IMG/VR virus record: IMGVR_UViG_3300002141_000152 | Coordinates: 1 to 64,000 of that record | DNA length: 64,000 nucleotides | Strand: one strand, 5' to 3' | Source: a virus | In this document: piece after piece, positions 34,057-42,853 of the stretch | Position numbering within the stretch: the stretch's first letter is position 1 | How the letters are laid out: each line of letters opens with the position of its first letter | The notes under the pieces: generated by a model | The model's input: only the letters and a program-made list of their open reading frames with translations | Database searches by the model: none | Told to the model about the DNA's origin: nothing | Translations under genes and position numbers: made by a program

Positions 34057-34345
34057 TATTGACGATACTATTTGTACATTAGGCAGGACACTGGACTACT
34101 CAACTGCAATACCAAATCTTACTGCAATTGCTAAGGTCAACCTACTATACTCAGAAGGTCACCGCATCGTTTTCTGGACTGCTCGGGGCACTGGTTCTGG
34201 TCTGGATTGGAGACAATTAACTGAAGATCAACTCCTCTCTTGGGGCGTCCAGTATGATGAATTAAAGTTTGGAAAGCCAATATATGATGTATTTATTGAT
34301 GATAAAAATATGAATGCTGAGGATTGGTTAAATGAAGAAGACTAG
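34040..34345 (+). CDS. HAD-superfamily phosphatase-like protein
   Basis: 101 residues from GTG 34040; an ATG at 33989 would overlap the previous gene by 68 bases and add an unconserved segment. Motif I is YIDIDDTICT (nucleophile Asp and acid Asp), motif II is FWTARG, and VFIDDKN is motif IV; motif III Lys is probably the KFGKPIYD Lys. This compact HAD form occurs in polysaccharide clusters, where it may dephosphorylate a sugar phosphate such as the 9-phosphate of a nonulosonate. That link is inference from position. Confidence 0.72.
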   Translation: MIYYIDIDDTICTLGRTLDYSTAIPNLTAIAKVNLLYSEGHRIVFWTARGTGSGLDWRQLTEDQLLSWGVQYDELKFGKPIYDVFIDDKNMNAEDWLNEED

Positions 34346-34943
34346 AGTTCTTGTTTTAGGAAACGATCCACAAATTAATCAAATAGCTTTTGATAAACTT
34401 GCACTAGACGTTATTACGATCGGTGTAAATCGAATTTGGTTAAAGCATATCCCAAACTATTTTTTCTTTAATGATTATGATATTGTTGAAGACTTGGATG
34501 CTGCTCCAGAAATAAGAGCTAACCTTATTCAAAAGTCTAGCATTTTTGCAAGTGACTGGCTGCGACCTAGTGCTAAAAAGAGAAATGCGAATATTCCAAG
34601 TTGGGTGAAAGTATTTGAGAGAGCAGATAAATTACAATTTCCAGATGCAGTGTCTACTGGACTTCAGATTTTTTCTAGAGAATACAGCCAACAGACCAAT
34701 TGTATCTTCTATATTGCTGGCGTTTCTTTGACTTGGCAAGAACCAAGTCACTTTTGGAAAACATCAGACCACCGAACACGAAATAAGCATGGAGGTGATT
34801 GGTATACTCCAAGATTCGATAAAATGATCAATAATTTTAGAAGATTAAAGGGCCTAGGCTATACGATGGTCTCAGTCAACCCAACCTCTGCCCTAAATAA
34901 ATTTATCCGATATGAGAATATTGGAAATCTCTACCGTAAGTAA
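34332..34943 (+). CDS. GT42/MAF-like putative transferase, distant paralogue of 20736
   Basis: 203 residues, last gene of the glycan island. VLVLGNDPQINQIAF and ITIGVNRIWLKHIPNYFFFN parallel the start of the 20736 product, and DAVSTGLQIF with CIFYIAGVSLT parallels its [19 protein letters not shown] part. Two such proteins at opposite ends of the cluster suggest similar catalytic roles on different acceptors. The C-terminus KLGYTMVSVNP-like region is typical of the DUF115 fold. Assignment is tentative. Confidence 0.5.
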   Translation: MKKTRVLVLGNDPQINQIAFDKLALDVITIGVNRIWLKHIPNYFFFNDYDIVEDLDAAPEIRANLIQKSSIFASDWLRPSAKKRNANIPSWVKVFERADKLQFPDAVSTGLQIFSREYSQQTNCIFYIAGVSLTWQEPSHFWKTSDHRTRNKHGGDWYTPRFDKMINNFRRLKGLGYTMVSVNPTSALNKFIRYENIGNLYRK

Positions 34944-35735
34944 TTACAACGATACTTTTACTGTCTTTGAAAGCGTACCTTCTTTGAAGGTGTTCACAAC
35001 TGCTGAAATCGCACCTGGAGTAGGTGGAAATTTTCCATCAATTGCACTGGCCATTGCAGTCAGTAATAGAAATAGGTTATCTCCTAATACCGCTGGTCCG
35101 GTTACTGGATTGTGGCCTACTTTTACGAAATTTCCGTTTATCCAAATATCATTTGATGCAGCTTCAATTTCGCTGCCAGAGGTCATCTCGATTCTAGAGT
35201 TGGCGTGCATTGTAATATTTCCGCCACGTAATTCAATAACTGATTGTGTTTGATCGTGCTCAATTGTAATTGCTTTATCACGACCGATATTTACCTTGGA
35301 ACCCTTTAGTTGCATTGTAATACCTTTGCTGATAGAGAACCATATTTTTAGTTCTTCATCTCCATCAAATAGAACAATATGTGAACCTAAATATTCTCCA
35401 TCTTTTCCAAGTTCTTCTCGAACATCGTCTCCGATTTCGTGTAAGGAATAGTATTCTGGTGAATATTGATTTCCATTATCAAAACGAACTGCCACTACTG
35501 ATCCCTTCTTTGGAACAGAAAGCGATCCTCCAAGACCACCTTTACCAAAGAATGCAGATTTTTGTTTAGGATATGCCCATGGTAAATCTTCAACTGCAAT
35601 ATCATCAAAGATACTAATCACCCGGATCTTTGCTCTGCCCTCTTTTCTAGGGTCATTTGGATCTTCAACAATTCCTAGAAATTGTTTATCAATTAAATCG
35701 CTTGCTCTTCTGTTTATATCGTGATTGCTTTCCAT
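34944..35735 (-). CDS. Baseplate hub spike protein, gp5-like OB domain without lysozyme
   Basis: 263 residues. The N-terminal OB-fold (about 15-105) has FLGIVEDPNDPRKEGRAKIR and DLPWAYPKQKS, as in T4 gp5 and VgrG/gpV spikes, followed by a SVVAVRFDNGNQYSPEYY strand. Residues 130-200 are a beta-helix-like repeat (GSKVNIGRDKAITIEHD, RGGNITMHANSRIEMTSGSE). T4 gp5 has a lysozyme domain between these parts; none is present here, so cell-wall digestion must come from another protein. It begins a long minus-strand baseplate operon end and converges with the glycan island. Confidence 0.82.
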   Translation of the reverse strand: MESNHDINRRASDLIDKQFLGIVEDPNDPRKEGRAKIRVISIFDDIAVEDLPWAYPKQKSAFFGKGGLGGSLSVPKKGSVVAVRFDNGNQYSPEYYSLHEIGDDVREELGKDGEYLGSHIVLFDGDEELKIWFSISKGITMQLKGSKVNIGRDKAITIEHDQTQSVIELRGGNITMHANSRIEMTSGSEIEAASNDIWINGNFVKVGHNPVTGPAVLGDNLFLLLTAMASAIDGKFPPTPGAISAVVNTFKEGTLSKTVKVSL

Positions 35736-35766
35736 ATTAGATTATATCTTAAAACGGTGATTTGGT

Positions 35767-36825
35767 TTATTCGCCATACACATTTCCTAAATCTGTTACT
35801 GGCGGTTCTAGAAAATTACTCGCTGCTCCCAGTGCTGGATTAATTAATCCGCCGACTGTAGCTAGGGCATTCTGTATTTTTTGACTCTCCTGTTGAATAT
35901 TGTTACCGATTACTGGTAATCCAGAAAGAAATGATGCTGCGTTTTGTGCCAGAGTACCAACATTTCGTGCACTCCATGGGTTATGTATGCTTGATTTTAT
36001 TGCATCATCATATAATTTACTGCCATCTGCATATTTGCTTTCTTCTTCAAAGTAACCAATATTGATTTTGAACGAATTTGTTGCTGGTGTATTTTTTGGA
36101 GTAACATCGAGTTTAGCTCCTCCAGCAAAGGTATCAGAAAAATCAAATTCACACTGGCTACACTTAAATTTAATATAACCATACTGTTCTAATACATTAG
36201 ATAGGATATTTCCACCACCAACAATATTTCCAATCGCTCCAGTATTAACTCCTAGCAGAGTTGCGACATTTTGCCCAACTCCTGGAATTCGATATCGAAT
36301 ATTTCTAGCTTCTGCAACATATATGTCCATTGAGAACCATCTTAAATTATCCGGAACTCGTTCACGCATATATACTTTATCATACACTGCATTACGATAG
36401 ATATCTGCTAATTCGTTTATTCTTAAGTCAACTGCTTCAAGAGTAGAGACTGTTAGAGTTGCGGTCTTTCCTTTCCAACCCGTCTGCATATCAGTTGCGC
36501 CCTTCCACATTGCACCAAGTCCTTCAATACTTTGAAAATACCATGGTGCATCAAATGTTAGGAAGCGTAGGACATTCTTAAATACTTTTATGCCATGCGC
36601 TTTATCTTCATGGCCTCTATTTTTAAGAAAGGTAACCATACTGTCCTCCCTTTCGCCAAATAGTGGAGATACTGCAAGATGAGTTGAGTCATATACTATT
36701 TCTGCATCATCAAAATTAAAATCTAACGCAAATGTCAAGTAGGTAGGCTCATCATATGGATCGATGAAGGTGCCTTTTCTAAAATTGTCTACTTTATTTT
36801 TTATTCCATAAAAATTATGTGGCAT
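35767..36825 (-). CDS. Baseplate/tail-tube-initiator-like structural protein
   Basis: 352 residues. A mid-chain CSQCEFDFSDTFAG segment and the mixed beta segments around it (RWFSMDIYVAEARNIRYR) resemble proteins that cap or start the tail tube (T4 gp48/gp54 class), but the match is loose. The C-terminal 90 residues are Ala/Gly/Asn-rich. Starts 2 bases after the hub gene stop. Virion location is likely from operon context. Confidence 0.55.
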   Translation of the reverse strand: MPHNFYGIKNKVDNFRKGTFIDPYDEPTYLTFALDFNFDDAEIVYDSTHLAVSPLFGEREDSMVTFLKNRGHEDKAHGIKVFKNVLRFLTFDAPWYFQSIEGLGAMWKGATDMQTGWKGKTATLTVSTLEAVDLRINELADIYRNAVYDKVYMRERVPDNLRWFSMDIYVAEARNIRYRIPGVGQNVATLLGVNTGAIGNIVGGGNILSNVLEQYGYIKFKCSQCEFDFSDTFAGGAKLDVTPKNTPATNSFKINIGYFEEESKYADGSKLYDDAIKSSIHNPWSARNVGTLAQNAASFLSGLPVIGNNIQQESQKIQNALATVGGLINPALGAASNFLEPPVTDLGNVYGE

Positions 36826-36827
36826 TG

Positions 36828-38321
36828 TTAACTAGTTTTTTTAGATGGTGTCCATTCACGTCTTGATAAAAATAATTCTGTGTATAGACCGGCATGGTGC
36901 ATCGCATCATAGTGATATTTCGCTCCCGATACATAATAATATCCACTCAATTGGCTATCGACAGTCTGCCGATTTAATTTTTCATCATTTGGATCTTTTG
37001 GTTTCTGAGTTTCAGTCGGATCTGTTGCTTTCATCACTTTCTCTGCCTGCTGGATTGAAACCATTACTGGAATCGTAAATCCTCGAGCCACTTGAAAATT
37101 AATATTATCAACTGTTACTTTAAGACGAATTTTATCTAATTCTTTTAAATTATGTGAGTTTACTAAGCGCGCAGCATTCCATTCTGGATGATTATTTCCA
37201 TAATCAATATTCATCCACTTTTTAATTTCATTATTCGCTAAACTTAGTTCCGTTGGGACCAAATATTGATCTTGTGAACGATCAATACTTTTAATTGGGC
37301 TCATAAAGAAATCTTTTAACTTCTCGCCGGGTTTCTTTGTTGCCTTTAAGTGATCGTAATAGAAAATATGTTTTTTATATCCATGACTCTTAATAATTTG
37401 TCCCTGGTCTGAAAGTAAATTCATGGAGACAATATAATTCGGCTTGCCCTTATATTCTAATTCAGTTGTCAAATAATTAATCGTTGTTTCTTCTTCAAGT
37501 TGATCTCTAGTTGCAGAATCTTTTACATTTTGATTTATTCCGCTTGCTAGTGGATTTGCAGCAGTTAAAAAGGTTTTTTGAGCCTCTTCGACCTTTAATT
37601 GCTTATTTACTTCAATATAATTCAAATAGTAATACTTATCAATGAATGCCATAAAGAATGAATCATCATCCTGATAGGCGTGCTCTGCAATCGTCTGCAT
37701 AAATTGCAAAGTACCCATATTTGTATTAATCCAGGTCATCTTATCATTTGGCGTGCTTTCATTTTCAGCAAAACCTAAACCAATATTATCGCAGATCTTT
37801 TTAAGTGCATCTTTTGAATTTAGGTTAGGATAGCTCTTTGAAATATTCATATAGATCGTTGGAATATACAATTCGCCACGTACCATATATGTTATACCAA
37901 TTGAGACTCCGCTTCTTTCACCAGTGTATTTTGGTGGAATTGATTTGACTCCAGTAATTAAGAAGTCACAGCGAATAGGCTTAAGTTTTTCAGTACCGAC
38001 TTTTAAATACGCACTTAGTATAAGATCTGTCTTTGGAAAATATTCTCCAGCAAATTCTCCAAACTGATCAGTAAACGTTAATTGAATAGTTGGAATAAAA
38101 CCGGTCTCATCGATCGTCATGGTTTCAATATCCTTTACGATTTGTCCTCCGATTTTAATATAAGGAGCAGTTGATCCAGTTTTTTCTGCAGCGCTTGGTA
38201 AAGATTTTGGTGCTTTATATCCAGCCGGTGTTGTAGAATTAGCAGATGTGTCCTCTTCAAATAACGTCTTTAGCGGTACTTTCGGCAAGAGTGTTCCTTT
38301 TATAATTTGTCCAAATGACAT
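36828..38321 (-). CDS. Baseplate hub protein, gp27-like
   Basis: 497 residues. IKIGGQIVKDIETMTIDETG starts a hub-type beta domain; SKDALKKICDNIGLGFAENE and TLQFMQTIAEHAYQDDDSF are typical of gp27/gpD hub proteins, where they form the channel-lining domain. The C-terminus has YYYVSGAKYHYDAMHHAGLY and LFLSRREWTP, the usual closing strands. It is adjacent to the gp5-like spike, as hub and spike genes usually are. Start overlaps the previous stop (TAATG). Confidence 0.78.
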   Translation of the reverse strand: MSFGQIIKGTLLPKVPLKTLFEEDTSANSTTPAGYKAPKSLPSAAEKTGSTAPYIKIGGQIVKDIETMTIDETGFIPTIQLTFTDQFGEFAGEYFPKTDLILSAYLKVGTEKLKPIRCDFLITGVKSIPPKYTGERSGVSIGITYMVRGELYIPTIYMNISKSYPNLNSKDALKKICDNIGLGFAENESTPNDKMTWINTNMGTLQFMQTIAEHAYQDDDSFFMAFIDKYYYLNYIEVNKQLKVEEAQKTFLTAANPLASGINQNVKDSATRDQLEEETTINYLTTELEYKGKPNYIVSMNLLSDQGQIIKSHGYKKHIFYYDHLKATKKPGEKLKDFFMSPIKSIDRSQDQYLVPTELSLANNEIKKWMNIDYGNNHPEWNAARLVNSHNLKELDKIRLKVTVDNINFQVARGFTIPVMVSIQQAEKVMKATDPTETQKPKDPNDEKLNRQTVDSQLSGYYYVSGAKYHYDAMHHAGLYTELFLSRREWTPSKKTS

Positions 38322-38908
38322 TAAAATAGATTTGCTTTAGTTAATTGCTGAATTAGTCTTGCTCTAGAAATAGGTACTGGGCAATTATCTTTTTTCACCT
38401 GAGTTACGTCTTCTCCAAAGATAACTTTACCATCTTTTACTTTCACATTCTTGTTTCCACCAGTATTTACATTTGGTGGAACTATTTCTTTTACTCTATC
38501 TTTTAGAGCCTCTAATCTCTTCTTATCTTTAACTGTTTTTGGATTAAGAAGTTTAGACTCATTACTGTCTTTCTTCTGTGCACCCTTATCTACTACCTGT
38601 TTAGGCGATACTAACATTGCTTCTAAACTTTTAAATTGTGGAGTAAGTAGAAGATCTCCTTCGTCTAGTGAAAATGGATTTGAAATTCCATTATATTTCA
38701 ATAGAGCTTCATAATATTGCTGATCTGCATAGAGTCTAATCGACAATAGGTCAGGACGCATTATTTCTTCTTCCTTTACTCGAATAATACCTTCAGAGAT
38801 ACCTGAGTCCTTTTCAAAATCAAATGATGAACTAATTAAGTCAATAATTCGATCTCCGACTGGAGTTGTAAAAATATTCTTTAATCTAAGTAGTCTAGTT
38901 ATTAACAT
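38321..38908 (-). CDS. Baseplate wedge protein, gp53-like with LysM-like part
   Basis: 195 residues. EIMRPDLLSIRLYADQQYYE followed by LLKYNGISNPFSLDEGDLLL is a LysM-like segment characteristic of T4 gp53 relatives. The C-terminal half is basic and Lys-rich (KDKKRLEALKDRVKE), with a final VPISRARLIQQLTKANLF. It overlaps the hub gene by one base and is preceded by one base of spacing from the 638-residue gene. Confidence 0.7.
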   Translation of the reverse strand: MLITRLLRLKNIFTTPVGDRIIDLISSSFDFEKDSGISEGIIRVKEEEIMRPDLLSIRLYADQQYYEALLKYNGISNPFSLDEGDLLLTPQFKSLEAMLVSPKQVVDKGAQKKDSNESKLLNPKTVKDKKRLEALKDRVKEIVPPNVNTGGNKNVKVKDGKVIFGEDVTQVKKDNCPVPISRARLIQQLTKANLF

Positions 38909-38909
38909 A

Positions 38910-40826
38910 TTAGTCTTTTGTTTTTAGCTGTCTAAAGTAATCAGGTAGTGAGGGTGACTCTGCAAATTTTGTACCGTATGCTCTAGCAACCTTTGATTTA
39001 AAATAGCTTGCCAATTGATCTGCATTCTTAGTGCTTAACATTCCTTCAATTTCTTTACCAGTTTCAGTATTGACTTCAAATATTTGAGCACTTGATTGCG
39101 CTTGAGTAGGTGCTTGGCTTGCTGGAGTAGCAACATCACTCCTTCCTAGTCTTGCGTTATTTGCGGTGATACTATTGCGTTCTCCATAAGAGTTATATGA
39201 GGCCGATGATTGCGGCAATGCTGTGAATGCCATAGATCCACCACCAAAATTAAACATTGATTCAATATCCTGTTTTGCTCTAGGTCTACCGTGATCTAGT
39301 ATTACTGTGAATGTAACCTCGGTTGGAAAATCATCTAGGCCTAATGAATCTGAAAATTCAATTTTTGTGCTGGTCATGCATAAGTTTCCAATAACAGCCA
39401 GTGGATTCATTGGATTTCCAATAGTTAGGTGCCATTCGCCAACTGCTCTGCCGTCTAAGAATGAACGCATAAGCAGTGGAGTTGCCATTAATTGACTTAC
39501 CCAAGATCCAGCAATATTCTGTGCTGCTCGCGATTTTTGTACAGTAGCTAATACTCCACCCAAGTCTTTATCCGCTACTCCTTGTGCCATACTGCCGACT
39601 GCTTTTGTAAGCTCGGCTGCTTTTCCTTGCAATTGACTTAGCATATATTGAATAACCTCCTGGATTCCGCCAATAAAATCTCCCTCTTCAAATTTCTTAC
39701 TTGGTATTCCAGGAAGAATAAATCCAGTTTTTTGAAAGTATCGGATTCCTCCACCCCAAAATTCTGCTTTGTTATAGGTCAGCGATAAGAAGTTCGTAAT
39801 TAAGTCAAGCATCGCAATTCGAGGATTAATATTTGAAAAAGATCTTAATTTATATGCAAACCTCATAGTAATAGGATGTTTATATGTAAATCCTTGAGTA
39901 CGAATCTTGGTTGTATTAATCACGTTTAGTGGACCTCGAACACGATTCCAATACTGTCCTTCATCACCGTATGAGTCTTTAATCCACTGCTGTATCTTTG
40001 TATCATATCCAGTTGCAGCATATGGATTATCATTATTATTAAACATTGTCGCTAGTAGTATTGCGCGAAGATTTGGATTCTCTGCTTGTGTTATTCCACC
40101 AACATCTAGTATTGCTTCTGCGCCAATTTCATTTCCAGTGACATCTTGTACTTTCGCTGACTTGTCTGCCCAAGTCCACCCATACTCAATTCCAAGTAGG
40201 CTTGATAGTTTATTACCAGTCTCTCCGCCCCACCAAGTTACTGCCTGTGCAATAGGAATTAGCGGCGCTTTTGATTCAGCAATATGAACACTGTCTTCTA
40301 CTGGAATCGGATATCTGCGTAGAGTTAGCAGACGGTTATTTGGTATTTTTCCATACCATTTACACCATAAGAAGTCATTCCATTGATATGGAAGTGCACC
40401 GACTATTGTGTCTCCTTTATTTTGATCTCCACTTGCTGCTGCCCATTCAATTATCTTACCAGCTGTTGGATTTTCAGAGTATGCTTTGTGTTCTTGTATC
40501 GTTTTAACAGGACCTTTTGCACCTGCTTCCGCTTGATTTGCACTACTTATGTCATTTAGATCACGATGATATTCTGGAGAATAGTCTGCACCTCCAATTG
40601 ACCCATACTTTGCATATCTAAATACGTAAAATGGGTTGAATGCAGAATCTGTACCCTGAATAGGATGTGCCTCTCCTCCAGCACCGTCTACTGCTCCATA
40701 TACTTTAGCAGCATATGTGTCCTTCAGCTGAGGCAACGCATCAGTTATGCTAAGTAAATTATCAGTTGACTGTCCTGCTTCACCAGTGTTTGAGCTTCCT
40801 CCAAGTAAGAAATTACCTATAGACAT
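38910..40826 (-). CDS. Large baseplate/tail structural protein
   Basis: 638 residues. No catalytic signature. The C-terminal third (VGEWHLTIGNPMNPLAVIGN, then DDFPTEVTFTVILDHGRPRA) has a repeated beta pattern seen in jumbo-phage tail proteins; the N-terminus is Gly/Ser-rich. Several aromatic loops (WCKWYGKIPNNRLLTLRRYP) suggest an interface. It is transcribed from its own late promoter ahead of gp53-, gp27- and gp5-like genes, so a baseplate role is likely. Exact T4 equivalent is not clear. Confidence 0.6.
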   Translation of the reverse strand: MSIGNFLLGGSSNTGEAGQSTDNLLSITDALPQLKDTYAAKVYGAVDGAGGEAHPIQGTDSAFNPFYVFRYAKYGSIGGADYSPEYHRDLNDISSANQAEAGAKGPVKTIQEHKAYSENPTAGKIIEWAAASGDQNKGDTIVGALPYQWNDFLWCKWYGKIPNNRLLTLRRYPIPVEDSVHIAESKAPLIPIAQAVTWWGGETGNKLSSLLGIEYGWTWADKSAKVQDVTGNEIGAEAILDVGGITQAENPNLRAILLATMFNNNDNPYAATGYDTKIQQWIKDSYGDEGQYWNRVRGPLNVINTTKIRTQGFTYKHPITMRFAYKLRSFSNINPRIAMLDLITNFLSLTYNKAEFWGGGIRYFQKTGFILPGIPSKKFEEGDFIGGIQEVIQYMLSQLQGKAAELTKAVGSMAQGVADKDLGGVLATVQKSRAAQNIAGSWVSQLMATPLLMRSFLDGRAVGEWHLTIGNPMNPLAVIGNLCMTSTKIEFSDSLGLDDFPTEVTFTVILDHGRPRAKQDIESMFNFGGGSMAFTALPQSSASYNSYGERNSITANNARLGRSDVATPASQAPTQAQSSAQIFEVNTETGKEIEGMLSTKNADQLASYFKSKVARAYGTKFAESPSLPDYFRQLKTKD

Positions 40827-40840
40827 TTGTTATATTTCTT

Positions 40841-40853
40841 TTTATTATTTATT
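40841..40853 (-). promoter_or_regulatory. Late promoter of the baseplate operon
   Basis: Minus strand AATAAATAATAAA, perfect consensus, 14 bases upstream of the ATG at 40826. Confidence 0.65.
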
Positions 40854-40881
40854 GTGATTAAAAAAAGTATGCAAGTATTAC

Positions 40882-42603
40882 TTACTTACGTTGCATAAAA
40901 TCTGAAAAACTCGAAACTCTACTATTTACCACAGGTTTAGTCGACTTCTTTTTCTTCTTTTTAGTTGCCTTCTTAGTCGTCAACTTTCTACCTGGACCAA
41001 GAAGTGAAAGGGTGTCCATATCGCCAGCCAGACTTCCTGGAGTTTGCATCGTTTGTCCTGGTGATTCAGGATTTACTATTGCTCCTCCAGCGTCGCCTAA
41101 CCCGACCATATCTTCTTTAATCTGTTTCTTATCACCTCCAGGAACGATATTTGCTGTTTTCTCAGCATAATCTCTACCTGCCTGCTTACCGCCAATTGCT
41201 CCGACCGTTCCTCGAACAATTGAGTTAATTCCATTAAATACTGCAATATTTCTTTTACGTGCTTTTTGTGCATTTGCTTCATTACCTTTATCTGGAATAG
41301 CGCCAAGCATACCGGAAATAATTTGGCCTAAACCCTTAAGCACATTTCTAAGCGGGCTCTCCTTCTTACGATCCGCATCAGTTACTGGAAGAGGTACTCT
41401 AACATGCAAAGGTAGACGTATTTCTGGTTTTAATTGAAGTCCACTAAAATTACCAAGATTAAAATCTCTAGAAAGATAGTAGCTCTTAATCTCTTTTTCT
41501 TTTTCTGCGGTAACTGTTGCCAGACGTGCAATATAATTAGTTTCTTCCTTTTCTGCTAATTCGCCGTCTACTGCTCCTTTGATATAACTTAGTGTCCATG
41601 AATTATTCGCCATTAAGTAGGTAAGCTGATCTTCTTCTTTTGGGCTTTCTGTAACTCGGCCATTCGCCTCAAATTCTTTTGCTCTGGTCGCATCTCCTTT
41701 AAATACATATCGTTCAAGCGCAAGAGTCATCCATGGTAAATTCTTCTTTTCAAGAGTCTTGAACATTCTGAATAGTTCACCAGGAGTTTCAATAATATCA
41801 TTTGAGATTGTTGGTAATTTGGCATATTGAATACCTTTAATTAGTCTGCTATCTATAATACGCTTCTTTCTTTTAGTACTTACGCTTTCTTTTTTCTCAA
41901 CGACATCAATCTTTTTTTCTTTTGCATCAATCTTTTCTTTTAAGAATGTCGCAAGTCCAAGAAAATCCATTAGGTCTTTATATCGAAAAAATTTATCAGC
42001 GCCTTCTTCGGTTTCTGGAATATTATCAATCGTAGTACCTTCTGCAGATAATAATTTATCAAAATCAGCAGTTGCTCCAGATTTACATGTCACTATAATT
42101 TTGTCGATTTTTGTCTTGACGCTAGGGTCAACTGTTACTGATTCATTAGTTACCTCAGTTTGTCCAGTAAGTAATCGGTATATTTTTAAGAGTCTCTCAG
42201 TCACAGTTGTATATGATTTAAGTAGAGAGATAAATTTCATCTGATCACGGTCACGATCAATTGATGCTAGTGTATTAACAATACCTTCAGCGGCAGTCTT
42301 TTCTCTTTCTGCAAATTTATTTAAGAAATCAATACGTTTAGCATCAACTACAAGTATAAAGAAATCCTCCAGATGAGCATTTGTATTCTTTTCTAAATAG
42401 TCTAATGGAACAGCATCAAAAGCTTTCTCAAGTCCTTCAAATGATGTATCAATCGCATTTTTGCTATCGATATCACCACCGACGTTTGCTTCAATCTGAT
42501 TTTTAATTGAATTAAAGTCGATTACTGGCGAAGCGGCTACGACTGCTTCGTAGAGTGCTCTGTTTTTATTTAAAGTTAGGTATAAGTATTGAGAAAATCC
42601 CAT
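40882..42603 (-). CDS. Large late protein with motif-bearing ends and poly-Lys tract
   Basis: 573 residues from the ATG at 42603; the longer frame from a TTG at 42633 merely translates the late promoter. The N-terminus MGFSQYLYLTLNK and the C-terminus SSFSDFMQRK both carry the F-x-x-[FY]-[LM] pattern shared with small late proteins. A central helical region contains long Lys/Glu stretches (DAKEKKIDVVEKKESVSTKR). A Gly/Ala-rich region near 440-500 and a six-Lys run near 555 come before the end. No family recognised; likely packaged or scaffold-associated. Confidence 0.55.
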   Translation of the reverse strand: MGFSQYLYLTLNKNRALYEAVVAASPVIDFNSIKNQIEANVGGDIDSKNAIDTSFEGLEKAFDAVPLDYLEKNTNAHLEDFFILVVDAKRIDFLNKFAEREKTAAEGIVNTLASIDRDRDQMKFISLLKSYTTVTERLLKIYRLLTGQTEVTNESVTVDPSVKTKIDKIIVTCKSGATADFDKLLSAEGTTIDNIPETEEGADKFFRYKDLMDFLGLATFLKEKIDAKEKKIDVVEKKESVSTKRKKRIIDSRLIKGIQYAKLPTISNDIIETPGELFRMFKTLEKKNLPWMTLALERYVFKGDATRAKEFEANGRVTESPKEEDQLTYLMANNSWTLSYIKGAVDGELAEKEETNYIARLATVTAEKEKEIKSYYLSRDFNLGNFSGLQLKPEIRLPLHVRVPLPVTDADRKKESPLRNVLKGLGQIISGMLGAIPDKGNEANAQKARKRNIAVFNGINSIVRGTVGAIGGKQAGRDYAEKTANIVPGGDKKQIKEDMVGLGDAGGAIVNPESPGQTMQTPGSLAGDMDTLSLLGPGRKLTTKKATKKKKKKSTKPVVNSRVSSFSDFMQRK

Positions 42604-42620
42604 TTTTACTGAAGTATTTT

Positions 42621-42631
42621 GATTATTTATC
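42621..42631 (-). promoter_or_regulatory. Late promoter inside the longest frame of the 573-residue gene
   Basis: Minus strand GATAAATAATC lies 17 bases before the ATG at 42603 and directs the choice of that start. Confidence 0.55.
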
Positions 42632-42664
42632 AAAAAAAAGAAAGGCGATTAGTTACCGCCTTTT
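42632..42664 (-). terminator. Hairpin terminator after the 64-residue gene
   Basis: Minus strand stem AAAGGCG/CGCCTTT with a 9-base loop that contains the TAA stop, followed by CTTTTTTTT. It ends transcripts just before the next late promoter. Confidence 0.75.
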
Positions 42665-42843
42665 CTTTTGAATTTTGAATATGGTATTACCCACAGCTTT
42701 CGATTTATGTTCTTTTTCACATAATCAAAGATTGAGGTCGCCGGATCGTCTTCTGGGTGCTGCATTACGGAATGTCGTAAGGGTTCTTTACCTTTACGAT
42801 AATTTTCCAAGTTCTTCCAGCTTTCTGGTTTTTCTTTTTTCAC
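42649..42843 (-). CDS. Hypothetical small basic protein
   Basis: 64 residues, Lys-rich (MKKEKPESWKNLENYRKGKE and a terminal KFKRKGGN). Follows the phosphoesterase gene by 10 bases and ends in the terminator hairpin. No family recognised; a small DNA-binding or virion protein is possible. Confidence 0.5.
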   Translation of the reverse strand: MKKEKPESWKNLENYRKGKEPLRHSVMQHPEDDPATSIFDYVKKNINRKLWVIPYSKFKRKGGN

Positions 42844-42853
42844 TGCATTGTAA

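Noticed and set aside
42604-42633. N-terminal extension MINNQNTSVK of the 573-residue protein
   Set aside because: The extension is only the translated late promoter and leader behind a TTG; the ATG at 42603 is better placed.
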